Shown here: piece after piece, positions 1-11,500 of the stretch
How positions within the stretch are numbered: position 1 is the first letter of the stretch
Layout: every line of letters starts with the position of its first letter
Assembly: GCF_014898055.3 (NCBI RefSeq)
Contig: NW_023605083.1
Coordinates: forward strand, 68,565,715-68,629,714
Source of the DNA: Talpa occidentalis
Lineage: Eukaryota; Chordata; Mammalia; Eulipotyphla; Talpidae
Reading direction: 5' to 3'
Length of the DNA stretch: 64,000 bases
Notes under the pieces: generated by a model
The model's database searches: none
Seen by the model: only the letters and a program-made list of their open reading frames with translations
Told to the model about the DNA's origin: nothing
Program-made: the position numbers and the translations under genes

Positions 1-486
1 GTGCTTGACACTTAGGTTTTTACCAAATACATTTTGGATTGTATTAAAAATTAAACATAGAGTTCATATGGAAAATAACTATGGTCTAACCACTCTCAAA
101 TAAGTGTACCTCACATATTAGTGAGGTCCAGATTAATGAGGCCTGTGCAGAGTTCTGGTGGTACAGTTGGCAGTTTCTATTGTAATCTATTATTACAGGT
201 AATAATAATCATAATTACAATCTGAACTATGTCTCTCAGTTACAAAATTGTCTCTGACTCAGCACAGAGCCCTAAGATAGGCAAATATATGGGATTGTAT
301 ATTGCCTGTAGTTTCAGATATTTTAGACCTGTGCAATAGTTGAGGAAAAACTAAAAATCTCACATCTAACTCCAGTGTTTGATAACCTAAAATGCAATTA
401 AACCAATTAGAAAGATGTCTTTTTAGTAAGTGTTGAGTCATCTCTTAGGGTCATCTAGAGGAGATTAACTAAAGGAAGACAAATTT
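1..486. other. Unassigned AT-rich unique sequence
   Basis: I see no recognisable repeat, RNA gene or exon-like open frame here. The longest frame, on the minus strand near 259-441, has no recognisable domain. Confidence 0.5.
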
Positions 487-600
487 ACATTCATTAAGTA
501 CCTATATGTGCTAAATAATTTATCTGATTTAATTTTCTAAGAAATTAGAAAGTCTGCATTTATTATTCTTAAGGTGTAAAATAAATGAAATGTAATTTAA
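487..600 (-). repeat. MIR-like fragment
   Basis: The segment resembles the MIR reverse complement: a cattaagtacctatatgtgc start, a tctgatttaatttt middle and a ttattattctta element. It is very diverged. Confidence 0.4.
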
Positions 601-603
601 AAG

Positions 604-1058
604 TAAACAGAGATAAAGTCAGCCAGGAGAGGACAGACGATGGTTGAGGAATCTTGACAGAGAGCACTGTGCAGTCCTAGACTAGGGAGTCCATCTTTGT
701 GGCACAGCAGAGTAACAGGAAAATGGACAGAACTTTGGACTGTGGAACAATGGGGCCTTCTTTATGGGTGGGTGGGAGCACTGCTCATCCAAGAGCAGGC
801 TGTTCTCTGGCTTCCTTGGGGCCATGACCTGAACATTTGATATTTAGTTATCACTTGTCATTTCTGTTTACTCAGATACTCCAAAGTGTTCTCTTTGGGA
901 GACTGTCAGTGATGGAAAAAAATTAGACTTGAAGAGGGAAGAGACCTTATTTTGGACTTAAAGCAAAGTGCCGTCAACTCAGATTACAGGAGAATTCTGA
1001 ATTGAGGTTAATGTCAATGGACTAATTACACTGTTGTTCAACTTCCCTTTTGTATACA
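604..1058. other. Unassigned unique sequence
   Basis: No repeat or gene recognised. Confidence 0.5.
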
Positions 1059-1085
1059 TACACACACAACACAACACACACGCAT
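1059..1085. repeat. Short imperfect (CA)n
   Basis: An imperfect CA/ACA tract interrupted by AACA units. Confidence 0.7.
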
Positions 1086-1256
1086 ACCTAACTGTGCTTT
1101 GGAATTATTATGGAAAGATGTTACTGGTTCAGAATCAAATGTGCATGCTCCTGGGTCCTCCAGCAAAATAATATTTAATAGTACATCAAACCTTGTCTTA
1201 TCCTTTTCTCCAACCAAAATTCCTTACATAAGTGAGGCCAGACTACCTACTATATA

Positions 1257-1303
1257 ATATTAATGATAATAATAATAATAATAATAATAACAACAACAAA
1301 CAA
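1257..1303. repeat. (AAT)n/(AAC)n microsatellite
   Basis: About nine AAT units run directly into AAC units. They are translated as an Asn run in one frame, which is an artefact. Confidence 0.85.
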
Positions 1304-1874
1304 CTTGTTAATTTGCTACTCTCATGTACAGTCATTCAGTTTTCAAAAATGATTATAGCTGAGGAATCATTATTACTATTTAAGCAGTGGGGAGGTTGCT
1401 TTATACACGTGTTAGTTGGTATTCTTTTGGTCGCAATAAACAGATGCTAAACTTATACTAACTTAGGCAAAGTGGAGAATTTATTAGGGGATGTTACAAA
1501 AACAAACAGAAGTATGAACACCTAAAGGAAGAAACAGATAAATCTAGTTTTCAGAATCAACAAAACCCAGGGACTTCATTCTTATTGGGATTCTCTCTAT
1601 TAACCTCTTGTCTTTGCTTCTTTCTATATATTATATTCACTCTCTGTCATAACAGAACAGCTACCTCAAAGTTGTAAAAACATAGGTGCTGACAGTTATA
1701 TCTTAAAACTCACATCACAAGAGAAAGACTCACTGTCTCTCCTTGTAACTTAAATATGAACTCCCAGAAAGGACTCTGTTTAGTTTAACTTGGGTCATGT
1801 GTTTATTCCTGTATTAGTCAGTGTGGCCAGTGGTTGAAGGATGGGTAAAACTTTAGAATATAGCAGTCTCTTTG
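1304..1874. other. Unassigned unique sequence
   Basis: No repeat or gene recognised. Confidence 0.5.
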
Positions 1875-1889
1875 AAAACAAATAATTTG

Positions 1890-2192
1890 TTTTTTTTTTT
1901 TATTTTTAAAGATTTTTTTTAAAGATTTATTTGTTTATTTATACAAGCACTGGGTATAGTCAGAAGTGCGGGAGGGTGAGAGAATTCACCAGAGCTAGAG
2001 CGAGGAAAAGAACAGGCAGACCTACAAAATACACTGCTGAGGGGAGCAGTGGGCATGGCAGGAGAGGTCTGCATGCCATGTGGGACCCTCCTCCTGTGGC
2101 CAGGGAGCAGCCTGGGATTGAACCGGCGCTGCAGAGGCTGCGGGCAGCTTTGCAACCCAGCGTTCAACCGCTGCGCCACCAGGGAAGGCCCA
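1890..2192 (-). mobile_element. tRNA-derived T+ SINE, stratum C
   Basis: A complete young copy on the minus strand. The A box lies within 2170-2182 and the B box near 2118-2130. The diagnostic ...CTTCTGACTATACCCAGTGCTTGTATAAA end is present. It is flanked by a perfect 15-bp direct repeat (AAAACAAATAATTTG) at 1875-1889 and 2193-2207. The tail is unusual because it contains two TCTTT terminators separated by an A-run (1900-1926). Confidence 0.93.
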
Positions 2193-2207
2193 AAAACAAA
2201 TAATTTG

Positions 2208-4315
2208 AATAGAAGAAAAACCAAATTCTCTAGGAAAGGAAGGGTTTCTAGTCAGATAAAGTAATAGGTATCTATTCCATGAATAGGTGGGTGATTTGCC
2301 TCCAACATACTTAGTAAGAGACAAATGTGAAACTCAAATCTAAAACTTTTTCTTCCAAAGTAAAAATATTCTCTTCTACTTCATGTTGATTATTCTTACC
2401 CAAGGAATCACCTGTCTAACTAGGTCAATCTCTCGAATTTGCCTTTCACATGGTAGCCCCATCCCTTGCACCACATCATCATTGTCAAATTCCATACTGT
2501 AAACTCTTCTCCAAACCCTACTTATTCTTCTAGGTCCCCATGTTTATGAAAATGTCACTCATGCAGACTCAACCCATTAAAAGTCTTGGGCTAATACTTA
2601 TAGAAATATATTTTATCCCTACAATTTTGTTGCTGTTTTGACATTAATTTGGATTCCTTGTTTTCTTTTTTTAAAAATTTTCTTTCTCTACGTATTAAGA
2701 TTAATAAGCTTCTACGTATTAAGATTAATAACTTCTCAAAATCAGGGAACCTTTCTTTTATACTCATATTCATAATGGAATGTTTAGTTTGAGTCTGATA
2801 GAATAGTTGTAGAGATAGATAGTAAAAATTCAATTCAATAAATTTCCTCTTACTGTGGCAAGTCTCGGTTATAAACAAAGGGTTAATTCCTTGTTTTTTG
2901 TTTGTTTTTATGCAGCAATAGCTAATAGAAGAGGAAGTAATCAGCTGTGATCTATTCAACTTTCTATAGTTCTCTCCTGACTTCCCTTGCTACCCAACTC
3001 ACACACTGTCACAGTCACACCAAATTGCTTATTAATTCATGAATATGCAGTGTCTCTTGAAGCTTTCAAATAATGGGCATTCCTTTTCCTCTGGAGTGGT
3101 TTTCATATCATCTTAAAGTTAACATTAACCTTAATCAACAACCCCCCCCCCAACCGGATCAGGTACCTCCACCCCAGGAAGCTTCACTGGTCACTGGCAC
3201 ATAGCAGTCTCCCATTACCCTCATGTGTATACATCGCCCACCCCACTCTTTACTATCACTATTTGAAAAAGAGTGGCTATAGAAACAAGGGTTCATTTTC
3301 CTGGCATGTGTAAAAAAACTGGGCAAGGAAATAGCAGCCAGCTGCAGATACGCCCAGAACGCTCTTCTCTCCATCTCATAATTGAAAAGTGTCACTCTGA
3401 GGGGAAATGGCCACTCAAGGAAGACTGGTGTTTGTCAGACTACATCTTGCTATGTTTTTTTAGACTAGTTCCTGCTGAACTTTTCCCCTTTCTTCTGATT
3501 GCTTCTCTGCTGCTTACCAGCACCATGGGGAATCAGTGTGGTTACTTTGTTATTGAAATGCATTGCCTGGGTTTTCTTCCTTTTTGCTTTCTCTTTCTAG
3601 GCTGGGGAAATGTGGGGTGGGGGAGATAATCATAGAGTCGACATCAAAACATTTGATCCAGTTGAAATATTCCCAAGACAGCAATGATTCATTTTTAAGC
3701 AGCAGTGTCAAAGATGTATTTATTTTTAATAACTATTGGTAATGTTGTTGTTGTTTTTTTTTTTTTTTTTTCCCCCCGGATTGTTTTGTGGTGTTGTCTA
3801 TAACCCTGGTGATAGAGGTTTTTATCACTATCTAGTTGAAATGAGTAAGGAAGACTGGAATGATCAAACCGACTGGAAGCCAAGGACGTTGACTTTCATA
3901 CTTTAACACCCAAGTATATTGAATACCTCTGTCCACATGGTTTTCAAGCAGGAAAGACCATTGCCTGTTTTGTGTGGAATCAACTTTGACTGTCTCTTTC
4001 TCACTTATTTCCCTGAAATGCAATATTGATCTCTTAGTTCTCCTAACTGAAGCTAGCCATCTTGGAGTCAAGTCCGGTTCCTTTCCTTCCAAGAAGAGTG
4101 ACTAAGCAAATCCTTGAATATTTCAGATTCCTCATTTCATCATGCTTAAAATGATACTGCTTCACAGGAAAACCAGCAAGATACATTTTCAGAGAATCTC
4201 TCAATGTATCTTATGAAAAAATGATATTAAAAATTTTAGGAAAGAAGTATTTAAATGCATTTTTAAGATGTGTTTGCTCATGACTGATTTGTTCTCTATA
4301 TGACTGTGAATGCTC
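2208..4315. other. Unassigned unique sequence
   Basis: No exon or well-supported repeat. It holds a short poly-C (3142-3151) and a poly-T next to poly-C (about 3755-3777). A 118-codon frame at 3273-3629 looks random and has no motif. The part around 2400-2560 weakly recalls L2. Confidence 0.5.
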
Positions 4316-4324
4316 TTCTTCAAG

Positions 4325-5097
4325 AAAGTCAAGGAAAAGATAAACACCTGGGATTGCTTCAAACTAAAATGCTTCTGCACAGCAAAAGAGACATTATCTA
4401 AAACAGAGAGACACCCCACTGATTGGGAAAAAATCTTCGCATTCCAGTCAACTGATAAGGGACTGATCACAAAGATACAGAAAGAACTCACACAACTCAA
4501 CAAAAACAAAGTAAACAATCCAGTCAAGAAATGGGCAGGGGAACTTAAAAGACATTTCTCTAAAGAGGAAATGCAAATGGCCAACAGGCATATGAAAAAA
4601 TGTTCAACATCCCTTATAATCAGGGAAATGCAAATCAAAACCACATTGAGATACCACCTTACACCAGTAAGAATGGCACATATCAAAAAAACCAGCAACC
4701 ACAAATGTTGGCGAGGATGTGGTGAAAAAGGAACTCTCCTACATTGCTGGTGGGAGTGCAACTGGTCCAACCACTATAGAAAGCTGTCTGGAGTTTCCTC
4801 AGTGTACTAAAAATGGAACTACCATAAGATCCGGCAATTCCACTACTAGGGATCTACCCAAAGGACACAAAGACATTGATTCAAAAGAACACCTGTACAC
4901 CTATGTGTATTGCAGCACTATTTACAATAGGTAAAACCTGGAAACAACCCAAATGTCCAAAACTAGATGACTGGATCAAGAAGTTGTGGTATATATACAC
5001 AATGGGATATTATTCAGCAATCAAAAAAGATAAACTCATGCCATTTGCAGCAACATGGATGGGACTAGAAGGAATTATGCTCAGTGAAATAAGCTAG
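4325..5097 (+). pseudogene. L1 ORF2 C-terminal remnant (frameshifted)
   Basis: This is the end of the L1 reverse transcriptase/endonuclease protein, after the RT domain. It includes the Cys-containing region [18 protein letters not shown], typical of the ORF2 zinc-knuckle-like C-terminus. A frameshift lies between about 4770 and 4876. No endonuclease or RT domain is present, so it cannot be active. Confidence 0.88.
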
Positions 5098-5379
5098 AAG
5101 GAAAAAGAAAAGATATTAGATTTTTTTTTTATATTTCTTATAGCAGAAATATAGGGAAACCAAATAAGACATCAGTGTAAAAAAAATAATAACAGTATGA
5201 AAAACAGCAAAGCAAAAGTGGACAATTATAAATCAGAGACATCCTGCAGGGGAGGAGGAGGGAGAGGGATCAGAGGGAGGGAAGGAGGAACACAGGAAAC
5301 TGAGGTGATAGTGCAGAAAAAAATGAAAAATAAATAAAATGAAAAAAATAAAAGTATATACCCACCCCCCAAAAAAAAG
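4325..5379 (+). mobile_element. 5'-truncated L1, older subfamily
   Basis: The sequence matches the C-terminal third of L1 ORF2 and then a 3' UTR ending in an A-rich tail. ORF2 reads openly to about 4810 ([30 protein letters not shown]), shifts frame, and resumes at 4876-5097 ending MLSEIS. The 3' UTR has a purine/G-rich block at 5246-5285. A direct repeat TTCTTCAAG flanks it at 4316-4324 and 5380-5388. It is more diverged than the L1 copies at 25 and 34 kb, so it inserted earlier. Confidence 0.9.
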
Positions 5380-5559
5380 TTCTTCAAGTCTGTTCAGCCT
5401 TAGGGAGAAAACTTTCAAATGCTCATTCTACTCCCAATTCTAATACCTCATATAAAATAATAGCTTCCTAATAGCTCTGGATATAACCAAACTGTTCTTA
5501 TAAAAACTGCAAATCTCATTAATTCTTCGATCTCTAATATTGGTTCATACCATCGGTGC

Positions 5560-5830
5560 CTCCTGCCAAGTCCTCTTTATTTTATCTCAGTCTTACCAAC
5601 CCTTGCACATCTATGTTAATTCTACCCATATTGGTCATCTTATTTACTTTCCTAGTCCCTCCTAATTATTCTTCCAAGGCTCCAACTTAACCCTCTCCAA
5701 AACATTTGTAATATATACTGGTGGCCTTAGTCCTTGCCTATGTCCATGTTTTATCACCCAAACAGAACTTTGAAGACTGAATCAGCATTAGTCTTTCAAT
5801 TCTTTATACTCTATAGAAACAAAATGATGA
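5560..5830 (+). repeat. Possible L2 fragment
   Basis: The T/C-rich text (cctcctgccaagtcctcttt and similar) resembles the sense strand of the L2 3' region. It is strongly diverged, so this is a low-confidence assignment. Confidence 0.3.
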
Positions 5831-6254
5831 TGTTGATGGTGATGGTTATAAAACCTGACAGCTCTATGTTGTGGGTGATAATGGACTGATTATGAATCAG
5901 AGGAGTCCAGAAAATTGTCCCAGAGAGAATAGATGGAGAATTGTTTAGGTAATGCAGAAAGAAGGAATGTGGATATACTTAGAATTCAGATAATAAGTTA
6001 TATTAAAGACTGGTATAACCCATGGCTTCTGATGAAAAAGATACCTAAACTGTTACCTCCTAGGTTGGTAGAAAAGAGAAATCTGAAGGGACCAGATAGA
6101 ACATGGACCATGGTCACAAGCCTGATTAATGACACAGGTCTGTACAGTGAATCTGGAGTGAGCAGTTATGCCATCTGAGATGCTACCTCCCAAGCTTCGA
6201 GGTGCTATGTGTGGATTTGGGAAGAGAACAGGAGTGTGTCAGGTCCTCTTTTTG
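5831..6254. other. Unassigned unique sequence
   Basis: No repeat or gene recognised. Confidence 0.5.
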
Positions 6255-6412
6255 CTTCCTACATACCATGTGACCTCAATTACTTAATACCTCTCAGCTT
6301 GCATTTCTTCTGTTTAATGGGGTAATGTGTCTCAGAATAGCTGTACAAATTAAAAGAATTAATGTTAGCAAAGTGCTTCTCACAGTGCTTGGCACATTGT
6401 AAATTTTCAATT
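6255..6412 (+). repeat. MIR
   Basis: It carries the MIR core order: catgtgacctcaattactta, cctctcagcttgcatttctt, aatggggtaatgtg, then aaagtgcttctcacagtgct and tggcacattgtaa. Confidence 0.7.
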
Positions 6413-7077
6413 ATGGTAGGCAGATATAATAAGGATAATTCAGTGGATAAGGCGGAGTAATGAGCTCCTGCAGATGGTGCTCACAGGAAGACAGGCGGCA
6501 GAGCCTCTCTCTGGAGGGATTCATCAGTTTAGAGGAATTGGGAGGAGCAGATCTTTATCCCCTACCAGTGACTAGCAGGGTGTCAGGATGGTAATCAAAG
6601 GAGATGAGACAGAGAGTAGGCATCCCATTGAATTGAATTGGGATGCCAGATAGGGAGACTGAGGCATCCACACAAACAAACTAGTGGTACCAAGAAAGCA
6701 GGGAAAATCAGAAAAAAATAAAATATTGTGCACACATACTTTGGGAGTTTGTCCTAAGCACTAGATGGAGATTGAAGGTAGCAGAATTTATTCCAGAACA
6801 CACATTCTGCTGCGCCTGAGGTTAGTGAACCATCTGCCATACTCAGGCTGGCTCAAGAAACTGACCAGGCCACATTTGCAAGTGAAAGGCGCCAGTTACA
6901 ATGCTGCAAGGAAAAGGAGTGTCATCCAGCCAAATGAGGAGAATCATCCAGATGAATCAGTGAAGTAACAGGGAAATGCTTTGCCCTAGGTTTGGGCCCT
7001 GGAAAGAGGGCATGCAGGCATATGCTGTGGAGGGTGTGCTTATAGATGATACGCTCCAGACCCATTAAGCGTATTGG
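6413..7077. other. Unassigned unique sequence
   Basis: No repeat or gene recognised. A random 67-codon frame at 6765-6968 has no motif. Confidence 0.5.
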
Positions 7078-7180
7078 AGTCTTATGTCCAATTGAGATAT
7101 ATTTTAGCTGTGTGATCTTGCAAAAGCAGCTTTAGCCTTCTCAAGCCACTTTGTCTTTACCAGTAATACCAAAAAATAAT
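7078..7180 (+). repeat. MIR fragment
   Basis: Matches the MIR core: gctgtgtgatcttgcaaaag, then agccttctcaagcc and ctttaccagtaatacc. Confidence 0.5.
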
Positions 7181-7184
7181 TATT

Positions 7185-7430
7185 GATTAATTGAGCAGTG
7201 ATCAGGTGTTGGAATCATATTGCTAGGCCCCTTATATGTGTTATTGCATTGATATTTCAGCCACATAAAAGTTAGTGAGAGAGAGAACATCACTTCTCCA
7301 ACCTCAGCTGAGGCCTGTGAGGATGTGAGGAGGTGTGTAGCTGCAGGAGAGTCTCACAGCATGGGGGAGCTATGCCTGGATTTTAATCTGCGACTGTTTG
7401 ATTCCAATCTTGAGTTCTTTATTACGGTCC
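7185..7430 (-). repeat. MIR (reverse)
   Basis: The reverse-complement MIR pattern is visible: gctaggccccttatatgtgt, then gcattgatatttcagccaca, and at the end gccTGGATTTTAATCTGCGACT-like text corresponding to the MIR head. The middle is poorly conserved. Confidence 0.5.
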
Positions 7431-7465
7431 TTTTTACAGCAGAATGCAACTTTGCATAAATTTAA

Positions 7466-7728
7466 AAAAAATATTTATTTATTTATGCGTACAAGAACTA
7501 GAGTACATGCCAGGGGTGGGGGTGTGTGAGGGGGTTCACCAGAGACAGAGTGGGGAGCAGAACAGGCAGATCTACTGAAATACACTGCTGAGGGAGCAGC
7601 GGGAGAGACAGGAGAGTTCTCCTTCACCATGTGGGTAGCTCCCTGGCCGGGGATCAATCTCGTGCTGCAGTGGCTCTGGAGAACTTCATAGGGCTGTGAC
7701 TTAACCCCTTGTACCACCAGGGAGGCCC
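7466..7728 (-). mobile_element. tRNA-derived T+ SINE, stratum A
   Basis: Old-type copy. Its tail reads ATAAATAAATA preceded by CGCAT, matching the stratum A TATGCATAAA signature. The head has GTTAAG after the A box and the GGCCAGGGAGCTACCCACATGG segment shared by old copies. A diverged target duplication is possible (ATGCAACTTTG before, ATGTAATTTTG after). Confidence 0.9.
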
Positions 7729-7950
7729 CATGTAATTTTGTTTTGGATGCAAAGTCTCACATGGAGTAGGTGTTTAGGGTGATTTTGTTGAGTGAGTTTT
7801 AAAAAATAAATTTTAATCAGAAAAAAAGATCAGCATCTCAGGATATAGTAGGGTCTATATACATGTTCAACTGCTATGTGAGCATTGTCTGTAGATCAGC
7901 TACTCTCATTCTTCTTTTTCAGTAGCAACACTATTGATATATTTAATTAC

Positions 7951-8203
7951 TTTTTTTAAGATTTTTCTTATATAAGAACTGGGGTACAGGCCAGATTTGT
8001 GGGAGTGTGAGAGGATTCACCAGAGACAGAGTGGGGAACAGAACAGGCAGACTGACGAAATACACTGCTGAGGGGAGTGGTGGACGCCACAGGAAAGGTC
8101 TGCCGCACCATGTGGTACCCTCGCCAGCTGGCAGGGAATGAACTGGTGCTGCAGACAGCTTCACAGTGCTGCGCTCAACCGCCTGCGCCACCAGGGGAGG
8201 CCC
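7951..8203 (-). mobile_element. tRNA-derived T+ SINE, stratum B
   Basis: Its 3' end reads CCCCAGTTCTTATATAAG, the stratum B form. The head has gcgccaccaggggaggccc on the plus strand. A similar direct repeat TGATATAT.. flanks it at about 7935-7949 and 8204-8218. Confidence 0.92.
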
Positions 8204-8218
8204 TGATATATAAATTAT

Positions 8219-8599
8219 TGATTGTGTGTGGGGGTGGGTGGGGGGGATGTTTGTAGGTGTTTGGCAGCACCTTTACTTTAAAAGTAAAGGTGACAGTAGC
8301 ATCCACCACCACTTTCAGTTGTAGCAATAAAGAAAATATGTCTCCCAACATTACCAAATATCCCCCATGGGCAACATTTCTCTTGCTTGAGAATAACTGT
8401 TCCTAATTTATATCTCTTTAGTATGAAGAAGGAGGGGGGCTGCATATGCTTCTCTGCAGGGGGGGATGAGGTAGTGGGGAGAGGCTGGGCACTGTAGGGG
8501 TGATTGATCTGTTACCATAGTGCAGGAAGTACCAGCTCCTTCAGGGATTCTGTGCTGCTCCTGCCTTAATGTGGCTGTGGGTATCATGGAACCTGGTCA
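8219..8599. other. Unassigned unique sequence with G/T-rich patch
   Basis: A GT/G-rich patch (8222-8250) and a near-palindrome ACTTTACTTTAAAAGTAAAGGT (about 8271-8292) are visible. No gene or repeat recognised. Confidence 0.5.
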
Positions 8600-8790
8600 G
8601 CCCAATGTGAGTTCAAATCCCAGCTGCACCATTTTCCAGCTCTGAATTTGGCCAAGTTTCTAACCTCTCAGAGCCTCCCTCAGTTGTCTCACCTGTGAAA
8701 GACAGACAACAGGATTTATCTTGAGACATGATCTACAAAGTGGAGACAATGATCAGATTGATGTGATAAAGCTATCACAATTTAATCTTC
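8600..8790 (+). repeat. MIR
   Basis: MIR core: gagttcaaatcccagctgca, then ccaagtttctaacctctcag, cctccctcagttgtctcacc and a diverged 3' part. Confidence 0.65.
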
Positions 8791-8924
8791 ATAAAGCAAG
8801 TATTAGAAAAGAATAAACCAAATGAATATAAAACATTACTCTTAATGATGCCTGACCTTCTATAATCTGTGCATTTTCTTCCTGCCAACTGAGTTACAGA
8901 TGTGATAGAATACTCTTTGGATCA

Positions 8925-9015
8925 GGGCTTTGTCAAGACTGTTTACTCCTGAGTGTCCAATACCTATGGCTGGCTTGGGACATAATAGGTGCTCAGTAAA
9001 AGTCTGGTGCATTAA
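8925..9015 (+). repeat. L2 3' end
   Basis: The typical L2 terminus is visible: tgggacataataggtgctca, gtaaaagtctggtgc, then aataaatgaactgaataa. Confidence 0.55.
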
Positions 9016-9689
9016 TAAATGAACTGAATAACAAAGAGGAAATTTAAAGCAATATTCTAAAAAGGCCCAAATGTCACCAGTATCATTAAGCCTTCATTAT
9101 TCCAAGAACACCAGCTGTAATGCAAATGATTGTCACTGTGTAATGGGAAGACAAATAATGCATATGTCATGGTATAAGGAAAGATAGAATCTATATACCA
9201 GTTATCTTTCAAAATTGGTTAAAAGGTAATTTGAATTTGAAAGTTGATTTATCTAAACCTGGCTCTTACCTGAATATAGTGCAGATCTTAATTAAAACAT
9301 ACACTAGAAATAGAGGAACAGTGAGCTGCTTGCTGAAATGTCACTCCTATGAAGAGAGCAGAGGTGGCCCCATGAAGGTTACCTTTCTTCCCTGGGCAAA
9401 GGATGCTCCACTGCATCAACTAGGAGAGGGAAACTGGCTAAGTTATGAGGGGCGTAGGCAGTAAGGGAGTGCGTCCACCTTTGGGCTTCTGAGTGGCCAT
9501 TGTGAGAAAGGTGGCATCTTACCAGGGCTTTCACCAGGCAGGAGAGAGGGAATCTCAGAGGTAGGTAGAGAGCAGCCGAGTGATTACGCTTACATATTTA
9601 TAACACACAAAGATTATCATCTTTATAATCGTACTTCTGCACTCTGCTAACTAGGTGTAAAGTTCAGTGTTATTTTGATCTTTCTTTCA
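9016..9689. other. Unassigned unique sequence
   Basis: No repeat or gene recognised. Confidence 0.5.
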
Positions 9690-9850
9690 TAACTCCTTTG
9701 AAACCCAGTTTCCTTATCTAACAGGTAGAAAAAAATAATACCGTATCCTTCATGGGATCTCTGTAGGCATGACATGAGATAATGCATAAAATCACTTGGC
9801 GTGATTCCTGGCACAGTGAGCACAGGACACAAGTGACTCATTGTTAATGT
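9690..9850 (+). repeat. MIR
   Basis: MIR 3' half: gaaacccagtttccttatct, then gacatgagataatgcataaa, then cctggcacagtgagcac. Confidence 0.62.
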
Positions 9851-10038
9851 TATGATTAAACTCATCATCTGAGTGTGTGTGGCAGGGAACAAAACAGCAT
9901 AAACTGAGGATCTAAACTATACAAGTTAGAAGCCAGCTCTGTTTTTGAGAAAATGCAAAAGAGATGGATGGATGGATGGAAAAGTGGGTGTGAATCAGAT
10001 TGATGGGAACATGGAATGTGGTTCTAAAGACTGGGAGC

Positions 10039-10311
10039 GGGACTCCCCAGTGGCACAGAGGTTGAGCACCGTGCCGGGAAGCTGTCCGCAGCCTCTGCAG
10101 CATGGATTCGATTCCTGGTGGGTCAGGGAGAAACCCACATGGCGCAGCAGACCTCTGCTGCCTTGCCCGCTGCTTCCCTCAGCAGTGTCTTTGGTCTGTC
10201 TGCCTGTTCTGCTCCCTGCTCTGTCTGTGGTGAATTCTCTCACTCTCCCACACCTCTGACCTATACCCCAGTTCTTGTATAAATAAATAAATCTTTAAAA
10301 ATTAAAAATAA
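10039..10311 (+). mobile_element. tRNA-derived T+ SINE, stratum B
   Basis: Complete plus-strand copy. A box near 10050-10062 (TGGCACAGAGG) and B box near 10106-10116 (GATTCGATTCC). Its end reads CCCCAGTTCTTGTATAAATAAATAAATCTTTAAAA. A perfect 14-bp target duplication TAAAGACTGGGAGC lies at 10025-10038 and 10312-10325. Confidence 0.95.
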
Positions 10312-10325
10312 TAAAGACTGGGAGC

Positions 10326-10967
10326 TCTAATGACATGTGTGAGAAAATACATTTTTTTTTTTTTGGTTTCTGTCATTCAAAAGGATTATTTTTGACATGA
10401 AGTGGTCCTTCAATCCTTGTAAATCAATTCATATAGGTGACCTGGCCCAAATTCTCTGTCTGAGAAAAAACACTGCTCATGGCAGAATTTATTCCCTAGC
10501 TACTTGTCTCCATTTTCCTGCCAAAATGGGGACCCCTTTCTTTGTGTGCTGCAGAGAGAACACCACTTGTAATTAGAGGAAATAAGCAGAGTGGAAGGGG
10601 AAAGGCGGTGAGCGTGCACAGTGCTGGCGGAAGTCTCCCAGGAACAGAAGGTGATACGTTGTGACAGATGCCTTTGTAATGTTGTTTGTTAAAACACTGT
10701 GTGGCTACATTTCACAACATTTTCGAATCTGCCCCTGCCTTCCCTGGGTGTTTTGGCAGCACAGAATGGAAACTCTTGGGACTGAGGACAGTTGAGTGAA
10801 GGGATGGGGCGCGTAGGGCAAGAAAGGATTAGAAATATTGATGTAGTGAGATTTGTGTTCAAAGTCATCTTCACCCAGAGGCACCCCACCTCCCGCTAAC
10901 ACTGCCTGTACTGGGGTCGGGGAGTCATCACTTAAGAGGTATACTCATTGCGTGCAATTAAATTCCA
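10326..10967. other. Unassigned unique sequence
   Basis: No repeat or gene recognised. A poly-T of 12 lies near 10352-10363. Confidence 0.5.
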
Positions 10968-11500
10968 ATCAAATGAATATTTGAGTACTGGCAATGTGCC
11001 TAACTACATTAGGCTCTGAGAATAGAAACAGGATAAAACACTATCCCTACTCTCAAGGGATTCACATTCCAGTGGAGGCAATTGGGCTAACACACAGCAC
11101 ACACATACACATACACACAGCACACACACACAAATACAAAACACAAAAAGTATGGTGCAAAAAGATTTTTACAGAGCCACAGTTTATTCCTCATTCAAAT
11201 TTGAAGGAAAGGTATATATCTGGATTCCTGGGGAGGAGAAAGTATAGTTCCAGGTGAACAATGGAAGAGTGAAAATTTGATGGGTATAGATACATGAATG
11301 ACAGTGTGGAGGAACAGCATGGACAAAGACAGAGAGATGAGTTTTTGGAGAACAGAGAGTGAACCTGTTGATAGGGAGAAGAGGGTTGCACATACAAGAA
11401 GAAAATGAAGAAGGTAGAATAGTAGGTTTGTCCTATACTATGAAATCCTTGAACTGAAGAGAGAGACACTTGGCAAAGGAAAGACCTTGAAGGATTTCTG
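10968..11500 (-). repeat. L2 (reverse), split by (CA)n
   Basis: The reverse-complement L2 order is visible: gtactggcaatgtgcctaac, then ctctgagaatagaaacagga, then ctcaagggattcacattcca, then after the CA tract a gagaagagggttgcacatac-type purine-rich part. Diverged. Confidence 0.5.
11095..11145. repeat. Imperfect (CA)n microsatellite
   Basis: A CA-rich tract broken by AT and GC steps, inside the L2 remnant. Confidence 0.8.

Noticed and set aside
3273..3629. 118-codon plus-strand frame
   Set aside because: No domain, no splice-site context and no codon bias; an opposite-strand frame overlaps. Likely chance.
4201..4770. 189-codon minus-strand frame
   Set aside because: It is antisense to L1 ORF2 at 4325-4810; the same shadow recurs antisense to the L1 copies at 25049-25510 and 35233-35502.
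10039..10116. tRNA gene suggested by A and B boxes
   Set aside because: The head belongs to the repeated SINE and cannot form a proper cloverleaf followed by a short terminator; over twenty similar copies are present.
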